Source of the DNA: Nemertoderma westbladi
Lineage: Eukaryota > Xenacoelomorpha > Nemertodermatida > Nemertodermatidae
Reading direction: 5' to 3'
DNA length: 25,499 nt
Assembly (NCBI GenBank): GCA_032718475.1
Contig: JAUCBJ010007443.1
Span: 64,001 to 89,499, forward strand
The notes under the pieces were generated by a model. It worked only from the letters and a program-made list of their open reading frames with translations, was not told where the DNA came from and did not search any database. How positions within the stretch are numbered: position 1 is the stretch's first letter; every line of letters begins with the position of its first letter. Shown here in pieces: positions 19,352-25,499 of this stretch. The position numbers were made by a program, and so were the translations under genes.

Positions 19352-19897
19352 ATGACTGAGTTGATAGAAGATGATCTTGGTATCAGGGAGCGATATACCC
19401 TACCATTGCAAGTGTTTGTTGATAGTTTAATACGCGGCTACGCTAGTCAAACTACCACGGAGGACGATGGCCGTTATATAGAACTGCCAAGGTCAAAGGA
19501 ACAACTCACGTGTGAATTGGACTATAGAAAATTCACCGCTCGCTATACGCATCGTAATGGTACGTATATGGACTTCTTAACTACTGGCCATCCTATCGAT
19601 TTACACGATACGGACTATGTAGACAACGAAAGGGAAATGGTTCTATTTAAATATCATACCCAGCGGAGGCGGAACGATAAACTGAGAATCGAACATGAGA
19701 ATTCTATTCGAAACCAACTCGAAAGAGAAGACGTTGAAGAACCAGATAAACACAGTGACTTCAACAAATATCTGGAATTCTTGAGAGAAACATATCTCAA
19801 CATCACCAGTCAACAAAATCTCGAAACTCGATATCCTCAACTAAATAAGTCATTGAGGGCTATAGCGCCTAGGGCACCATTGAAGGCAAAGGCTTGA
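19352..19897 (+). CDS. Hypothetical protein, 181 codons, unrecognised
   Basis: Open ORF starting with MTELIEDDLGIRERYTLPL and ending before the 5' region of LINE-3. Charged, mostly soluble composition: an N-terminal half with aromatic/Tyr-rich stretches (LDYRKFTARYTHRNGTYMDF), a basic RRRNDK segment near residue 110, and an acidic/amphipathic C-terminal half (NQLEREDVEEPDKHSDFNKY). No signal peptide, membrane segment, zinc motif or enzyme motif is visible. It follows a GC-rich leader (19080-19300), so it could be a gag-like or accessory ORF of a retroelement, the extra ORF of the BEL element, or an exon of a host gene. Length well above the chance ORFs nearby supports coding, but I recognise no family. 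The start is the first ATG of the frame. Confidence 0.5.
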   Translation: MTELIEDDLGIRERYTLPLQVFVDSLIRGYASQTTTEDDGRYIELPRSKEQLTCELDYRKFTARYTHRNGTYMDFLTTGHPIDLHDTDYVDNEREMVLFKYHTQRRRNDKLRIEHENSIRNQLEREDVEEPDKHSDFNKYLEFLRETYLNITSQQNLETRYPQLNKSLRAIAPRAPLKAKA

Positions 19898-19905
19898 TAT
19901 GCATC

Positions 19906-19923
19906 TGCATTAGAGATAATGCA
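19906..19923. repeat. Perfect 7-bp hairpin after the orphan ORF
   Basis: tgcatta gaga taatgca: stem 19906-19912 with 19917-19923 and a GAGA tetraloop, 8 bases after the stop at 19897. It may be chance or part of a 3' end. Confidence 0.6.
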
Positions 19924-19924
19924 A

Positions 19925-20180
19925 GCCCGCCCTGTCTATACTGGATGCTCCTCTATCAGTGTTAGGTAACCTAACCCAGGAGGCACACTTGGTTCAGGGT
20001 GTAACAAATGGACTCCTACAGTCGGCAGCAGGGCTGTAGCCATGGATAGGCGGAAGGTAATCAACCAACGGCTAGACATGCTGACAAGGTCGGTGGAAGG
20101 TAATCAACCAACGGCGACCTACTGCGAAGACGCTTGTAGGAGTTGCGACCACAAGCGGTTTACCCCCGCAACTGAAAGAT
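19925..20180 (+). promoter_or_regulatory. LINE-3 5' region
   Basis: GC-richer sequence that precedes the endonuclease ORF; its exact left edge is unknown. A short 78-codon ORF (20042-20278) begins atggataggcgg and has three Cys and His (CEDACRSCDH), but overlaps the next ORF in another frame and has no family I know. It contains the 43-bp period repeat listed separately. Confidence 0.5.
20052..20115 (+). repeat. Direct repeat in the LINE-3 5' region
   Basis: ggaaggtaatcaaccaacgg occurs at 20052 and 20095, 43 bases apart, with the intervening gctagacatgctgacaaggt making one full unit. A short tandem duplication. Confidence 0.85.
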
Positions 20181-21625
20181 ATGAGTATGAGAACCCTCCA
20201 GGAGAAATACCGGCTCGGTCGTCGCCCGGGTCAACAAGGACCGCGTCCCTCAGTGGTACACCAGGCTGGGGTCGATAAATTGGCTACTGGAACAGAAGAC
20301 AGAGAAGAAAGAAGAACCAACCTGTTGAAATGTAAAAAGACACTAAAGATTGCTACAATGAATGCACGCAGGCTGAAAGCACAGAGCAAACAGGATGACA
20401 TGGTCGCTCTGGCAATGGAATATAACATCGACATCATCTGCATCCAAGAACATCGGATTTGTCATGAAGACACTGCCATGAAGTACAATGACATTGGAAA
20501 TGGATGGACGTTAGTAACAAGCTCAGCAGTAAGAAACTCGGCCAATGCATCAATTGGTGGAGTAGGAATTCTGCTAAGCCCATTTGCACTTAAGACCCTA
20601 AACAACATCAAATCTATAAATTCCAGGGTTATGATCGCAACATTTGATGGGAATCCCAAGACAACAGTTATATGTTGCTACAGTCCAACCAATGCATCAG
20701 AGCCAGAACAAGCAGTCAAGTTTTATGAAGAACTGACTGGACTTATTAAGGACATCCCGAAACACAATGTTAAAGTCATTGCTGGTGACCTGAATGCGCA
20801 AATTGGCCCAGAAGACATCAAGGGTTACACCTATAACACCAGTTCTAACAGAAATGGGTACTTACTCTTAGACCTAATGGAAGAATGTGAATTGATACCA
20901 ACAAACAACACATTCGAAAAGAGTAAGGGGAAGCTATGGACCTTTCAATACCCTAATGGAACCAAAGCACAACTGGATTACATCCTTATAAACAAAAAGT
21001 AGAGAAATAGCATGATCAACTGCGAGGCATACAGCTCGTTCAACCTAATTGGTTCGGACCACAGAATTGTGACTGCAGAGATCAGACTCAGTTTGAGAGC
21101 CAGCAAACCCAGGACAAGCAAGCAAATCAACTATGACTGGGATAAACTCAGAACTGACAATGCTGTAAAGGATGCTTATACAGTAGAAGTTCAAAACCGC
21201 TTTGAAGCACTTCAGTCAATGGATGAAGACCAATCCACCGATTCAATATACCAGAATATAATAACAGCCCACAAGGAATCAGCTAAGAGGCATATCCCCC
21301 AGAAACCTAAACGAAAACAGTATGTGCCATGGCAAAACTCTGAGGTTACTTGTAAGAGAGAAGATCTTAAGATAGCCTACAAATTTAAAACCAAACAACC
21401 AACAACCGAAAACATTAACAAGGTTGAGAAAGCTAAGGACAATCTTAAATTGGCCTACAACATCAGCCAGGAAAAGTACATACAGGATAAAACTGAAGCA
21501 ATTACAACTGCTCACATACAGCAACAATCAAGACTTACCTGGCAAACTGTAAATGAGGTATCTGGTCGGAAAAGTTGTGCAAAGGGGCGCCTCAAAGCCG
21601 ATAGTCCTGAAGAACGTGTTGGGAA
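20181..21625 (+). pseudogene. LINE-3 APE endonuclease and linker (one stop)
   Basis: APE-like endonuclease of an RTE-like LINE. In order: KIATMNARRL (about 20346), IICIQEHR with the Glu (about 20434), GGVGILLS (about 20559), VICCYSPTNA (about 20668), VIAGDLNAQIG (about 20776) and LWTFQYPNGTKAQLDYIL (about 20935), then IGSDHRIV (about 21048) with the final Asp-His. A TAG at 21000-21002 falls between YILINKK and the SDHR block in the same frame, so the protein is cut inside the domain. The linker continues with YDWDKLRTDN and LTWQTVNEVSGRKS (about 21535). A one-base frame change near 21620-21635 moves reading into the RT frame. The start ATG at 20181 is nominal. Such endonucleases are often misannotated as craniofacial development protein 2-like. 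Confidence 0.93.
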
Positions 21626-22353
21626 GTGGAAAATCACTTCAGCAACTTGCTTGGGCAGCCACCAAACATCGAGGTCAGCCCTACAAGGAAAATATATGAC
21701 AAGACACTACCTATAGAAACAGGGGACTTCACACCTGCCGAACTCCAAAGAAGCATTAAAAGCATGTCCAATAATAAAGCGAGTGGATTAGATGAAATCC
21801 CAGCGGAGGTATGGAAAACCGGAGTGCTAAATAGACCATTATTGAATGTTTGCAACTGGATGTTAAAAGGGGAAAAGCCACCACCAATTTGGACTAAAGG
21901 TCAACTAAAGCCTCTCCCCGAGAAAGGAGACCTCGGCATACCAACAAACTATCGTGGGATCTGTCTGCTTGTGGTAGCTGCCAAAATATACAATAAAATG
22001 ATTCTATATAGGATTAGGCCTCACATAGAGAAACTACTGCGTAAGAGCCAAAACGGATTTCGACCAAGTAGATCAACAATAGCTCAGATAATTGCACTAC
22101 GGAGACTGATTGAAGGAATTAAGTCAAAGAATCTCCCCGCAGTCATGACTTTTGTGGACTTCAAGAAGGCATTCGACTCCATACATAGAGGTAAAATGCT
22201 TGAAATCCTAAGAGCTTATGGAATACCAGAAGTAATTGTTGCTGGCATTGGATTGCTATATTGTGACACAGAAGCGCAGGTACTCTCACCAGATGGTGAA
22301 ACTGAGTTTTTCTCAATCCTGGCTGGCGTACTGCAAGGTGACACATTTGCACC
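21626..22353 (+). pseudogene. LINE-3 reverse transcriptase, 5' part, cut at the GDT..P block
   Basis: Blocks seen: NHFSNLLGQPPNI (about 21629), MSNNKASGLDEIPAEVWK (about 21761-21815), TNYRGICLL (about 21943), QNGFRPSRSTIAQI (about 22049), FVDFKKAFDSIHRGKM (about 22151) and AGVLQGDTFAP (about 22322-22353). The reading ends abruptly at GCACC; the catalytic YADD box and everything C-terminal are missing from this copy. The next base starts TGTAAAAG, the left edge of R, so an LTR-type insertion probably split the gene and the rest would lie beyond the window. Same clade as LINE-1 but clearly a different copy by sequence. Confidence 0.93.
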
Positions 22354-22640
22354 TGTAAAAGCTTTTACTGAATTGTCCGGTTATTTTTCCTTATTTTTCC
22401 CGTAAAGTACTCTGTAGTTGGTTTACCAGGCATAAAAAGGCCGTGTCCTTGCTGTACTGGTGTTTTAGCGGACATAAGAGCTATTTCTTCTGTATTTGTA
22501 CTTTAGAGGACATAATCCGTAATTCCGTGACGTAAAAGCTCGATACTCTTGAAAACAGTGTCGCTACCATGACGACAGCTAGCAGCTGATATTGCCACGT
22601 CGACGTTTCTTTGTTTCTCTGTTCTCTCGTTGTTCATGTT

Positions 22641-22704
22641 GACCAATCAGAGCGTTTGTTGTCTTTGTGTTGGAGGTATATACAGAAACTCAGTAGTTCA
22701 GTGT
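22641..22704 (+). promoter_or_regulatory. Promoter-like CCAAT, TATA and initiator block in R
   Basis: gaccaatcag (22641-22650), tatata (22677-22682) and TCAGTG (22698-22703, near the arthropod initiator consensus TCAKTY) occur in order. Spacing TATA to the possible +1 A at 22700 is about 23 bases, slightly short. This fits a U3-R promoter about 345 bases inside an LTR. Confidence 0.45.
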
Positions 22705-23864
22705 TATGTTTTTTGCCCAGAAGCCTAAGAACCGGCTTTGGCACCTCCGTGTTTTAGTTTTTAGTCTTACACTAGTAGGTTTAATTATAAAAGGGCATAT
22801 ATCCTTTAACTAACGACTACCTGACTCATGGAATCACTGCTAACTGATCATACATACTGACTGCTGAAACATTGCAAACTCATAACAATCAGTGTTTTCA
22901 TTGTTGTTTTATACTGCTATTTACCGTCAGTTCTTCATAATATGGTTGATGAATAATTATATTTGAATAACGATAAATAACCCCGAAACCCAATATTCTT
23001 GATATACCGAAGGTAAGAGAGAAGGGTTACAGATAAACGATTGTGACTTATGTTAAAGTGGTTTGAAGTGAATCTAATGTTATTTGATAGACCCTACATG
23101 AGTCAGTCTGTGTTCCTTTTATATGTGACTAAAATCAGTGAAGATCGGCAGATTAGTGTGCAGTATTGTGCAGCATTGTGTATGAGTGAGTCTGTTAAAG
23201 AAGCATTCCTAAAGAATGCGCCATATATGTGAATTATAATTAAGCCATATCGTTGTGAGTAGTTTAAGTCATAACTCTGTTTATGTAGATAAAGTGCCAC
23301 GTCCTAAAGGAACTGTTAATATTCCCGAAGGTAAATAATATTGTCAGAGATTATATAATACTGTCAGTCGAATAATACATTAGGCTTACATAGCAATAAA
23401 ATTAAACCGTCGAACCCAATCTCCCGGGAATATCCAGCGGGTGAATGGTCGCGCACGGATTGGTTTCGACTAGTGTAGTGAATCTAATACTTGTCATACA
23501 GTCATAGACTAAAAAACTGATTTAATATCTAGAAGACATCTTAATTTGGTGGGTTAAACTGCCAAAGGTCTGAAAGCGCGAACATTAAAGGATATTGCTT
23601 CTTTGTTGCAGTAAGCAATAAAGTTGAAAGTACCGGTCAACCGGTACATCTGTAGGTCAGTAGGCCCAACCGCTAGAACCGGTACTGCCGTATAAGTACA
23701 CTAGTATTATTCGATTTGATTGTTGTATACCGGTAGGCTGTTTAAGAGATTAGGGACTGTACACCCCTTGTTTCTTTTGGAGCTTACTTATTTCTGTCAG
23801 TTTTATTTGTTTGTAGGCCAGTATTGAACAGAAGGCGTGTAAACCTGATCAGATTGTACAGACG

Positions 23865-24440
23865 ATTTGTAGGCTGAGCTGTTGTCTGATTGCTGTTAAG
23901 TCCGAACGGATTGCAGTGTGTGTAGATCACCTGTCCGATTAAGTACGATTAGGAAGTAGGGGCAGCGAACGCAGTGAGGTAAACCCCCAACTAAAGAATA
24001 AGTCGCACTACTGGGTTAGAGCGCATACTCCCTAATCATTTCGGAGTCTGCATGTCCTGTAGTTTATTTAGGCTTGAGAGTAGTCTGCCATCGTTTAGTC
24101 TGTACTTTGTTTGTGTAAGTCTGTACGGGTAGCGTATAATTTTATTTAAATAATTTGTAGGCTGGATAGTTGTCTGGCTGTTATTAAGTCTGAACGGATT
24201 GCCGCGTGTGTAGATCATCTGTCCGATTAAGTACGATTAGGCAGTAGGGGCAGCGAATGCGGTAAGGTAAACCCCCAACTAAAGAATAAGTCGCACTACT
24301 GGGTTAGAGCGCATACTCCCTAATCATTTCGGAGTCTGCATATACCGTAGTTTGTTTAGGCTTGATAGTAGTCTGTCAGTGTTCGGTCTGTATTTTGTTT
24401 GAGTAGTTTGTACGCGTAGCGTAATATTTATTATTCAGAG
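23865..24440 (+). repeat. 288-bp tandem duplication in right R copy
   Basis: atttgtaggctg starts at 23865 and 24153; both units run through aagtacgattagg, aaacccccaactaaagaata and catttcggagtctgcat to cgtagcgtaat or tagcgtataat. Left R has only one unit (from about 2351). The two units differ at a modest number of positions, so the duplication is not brand new. Confidence 0.9.
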
Positions 24441-25499
24441 TTTATGCGATTATTCGCAACATTCAAGTCCCCAAGTTTGTTCCTACAGTAATTGTGTTTG
24501 TTATACATACCGCTATAGTTAAATTAACCTCGGTACTACACGGGCTGCTCGGCGTAGGTAAAGACTGGTGATTTTGTGCATCGGTCACTCCAGCAGATGC
24601 CGTGGTTCTTTTAGCTGTTCAAGTATATTTAATTACTGATTATCTGTTATACAAGTACTCGTACCTAATTTAGGGTTTAGTGTACGGTACTTTCCGAAGT
24701 AATTATTGTAGGCATTATATTTGTGTTGTAAAGTGGTTGATAGGCACATTCGATTAGCTCTATTAACTTCTAGGTAGGAACACTCCGTGATACATAACGT
24801 AGAACCTATAGCGATACGGCTATAGGTCGTCAGGCGGTGGTATTTTCCTATCTAGACAACGCAGTGTATTTACTACTACTTATTATTTCAAATACCGTAG
24901 TACCCTGTCCGTGTAATAACCGGTTTTCTAACCCTTTGTTAGGCTGGTTTGTAGACTTCTTGTAAAATTACCCTAAAAATTCGTATTTTGCGTTTTTGTA
25001 AATTTTTGCATTTATTTAGAGATTGTAATCTCACCCGAATTGTACGTAATTTGTAGTATTAAGTAACTTAGGTAAATTAGAATTATTTGTTTTAGTGTCC
25101 TATACGTAACACTTCACTGAAAGCGCACCGCTTTGTGTAGTGATTACCCCCAGAAATAATAACATTTATTTCAAACATTGACAAAACCCATTAAAACGGG
25201 TATATATAAATTATAAATCAAATCTAACGATTTATAAATAGTAGGCCTACCATATAACAATTAGGTCTCAATATCAGTTGGATTACTGCTCAAATAACGG
25301 TAATAAAGTAAGTAAAGTAACAAAGTAACCCTAAAGTAACAGAAATTCAATTATTTGAAATAATTGATATACCGGTATTTACGATAGGCCTATTATCTTT
25401 ATTTCTATAAATCTATGCTGAAATTATACCGGTACTTGTAATTAATTCTATTTCAGAATTATATATACTACAAACTGTAAGCTGTATACCGGTATTCCG

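Larger units (their letters stand above)
22354..25499 (+). mobile_element. Repeat R, right copy (LTR-like left end), non-coding
   Basis: Begins TGTAAAAGC exactly where LINE-3 coding sequence stops; a TG start is the usual LTR end. Bases 22354 to about 22930 have no counterpart in the window. From about 22940 the sequence is a direct, diverged copy of left R (1430-3613 plus 9250-9350), and it retains the single unfilled site at 25392-25402 where LINE-2 entered the other copy. No ORF is convincing over 3.1 kb. It differs from left R by a 288-bp tandem duplication. It continues past the window edge. It may be a solo LTR, or the LTR and leader of another element. Confidence 0.75.

Noticed and set aside
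20181-21002. Host craniofacial development protein 2-like gene
   Set aside because: The endonuclease is followed by an RT of the same element; databases use this name for LINE endonucleases.
1-22353. LINE-1 and LINE-3 as one gene split by the BEL insertion
   Set aside because: Order is 3' half then 5' half on the same strand, the opposite of a simple insertion, and sequences differ in the shared RT block.
23050-24218. 60-65 codon ORFs in R
   Set aside because: Not conserved between the two R copies and without motifs.

Overview
The window looks like a piece of an invertebrate metazoan genome made almost entirely of nested retrotransposons. No host gene, rRNA, tRNA or CRISPR array is recognisable. 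The evidence is the mix of non-LTR (LINE) elements with APE-type endonuclease and reverse transcriptase (RT), plus a BEL/Pao LTR element with animal-type domain order. The non-coding parts are AT-rich and scattered with the palindromes accggt and aggcct. I cannot name the species; the RTE-like, CR1/Rex1-like and BEL/Pao families occur in arthropods, cnidarians and other invertebrates.

Layout. (1) 1-1287: the 3' half of a decayed LINE (LINE-1, +), with a perfect 178-bp tandem duplication that shifts its RT frame. (2) 1288-3613 and 9250-~9350: one copy of a long non-coding repeat, 'R', split by an insertion. (3) 3625-9238: a 5'-truncated LINE (LINE-2, +) inserted into R with an 11-bp target-site duplication. 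Inside LINE-2, right after the YADD codons of its RT, sits a near full-length antisense LINE (3925-8299) with two intact ORFs. (4) 9478-17691: a BEL/Pao gag-pol in correct order (long gag with Ala-rich coil, DUF1759, zinc knuckles, aspartic protease, RT, RNase H, integrase, DUF5641), broken by about nine stops and several frameshifts. (5) 17708-19351: non-coding, possibly the BEL 3' LTR, with a two-unit hairpin/AATAAA repeat. (6) 19352-19897: an orphan 181-codon ORF. (7) ~19925-22353: the 5' part of a second RTE-like LINE (LINE-3, +), cut off inside its RT. (8) 22354-25499: a second copy of R, starting with TG exactly where the LINE-3 RT breaks and carrying a CCAAT/TATA promoter-like block. 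It runs off the window.

Inferred history. R and the BEL body are oldest. LINE-2 entered the left R copy, then the antisense LINE entered LINE-2; its ORFs are intact, so it is probably the youngest. On the right, an LTR-like R copy entered LINE-3. Left R lies just upstream of BEL gag. Right R stops at the window edge at the matching point, so R may be the LTR plus long leader of this BEL family, with another copy continuing to the right. The sequence after pol (17708 on) does not resemble the start of R, so this link is unproven.

Nothing here needs a new cellular system. The unusual content is the nested insertions, the very long R repeat, the long coiled-coil gag, the structured repeat near 18.2-18.55 kb and the orphan ORF.
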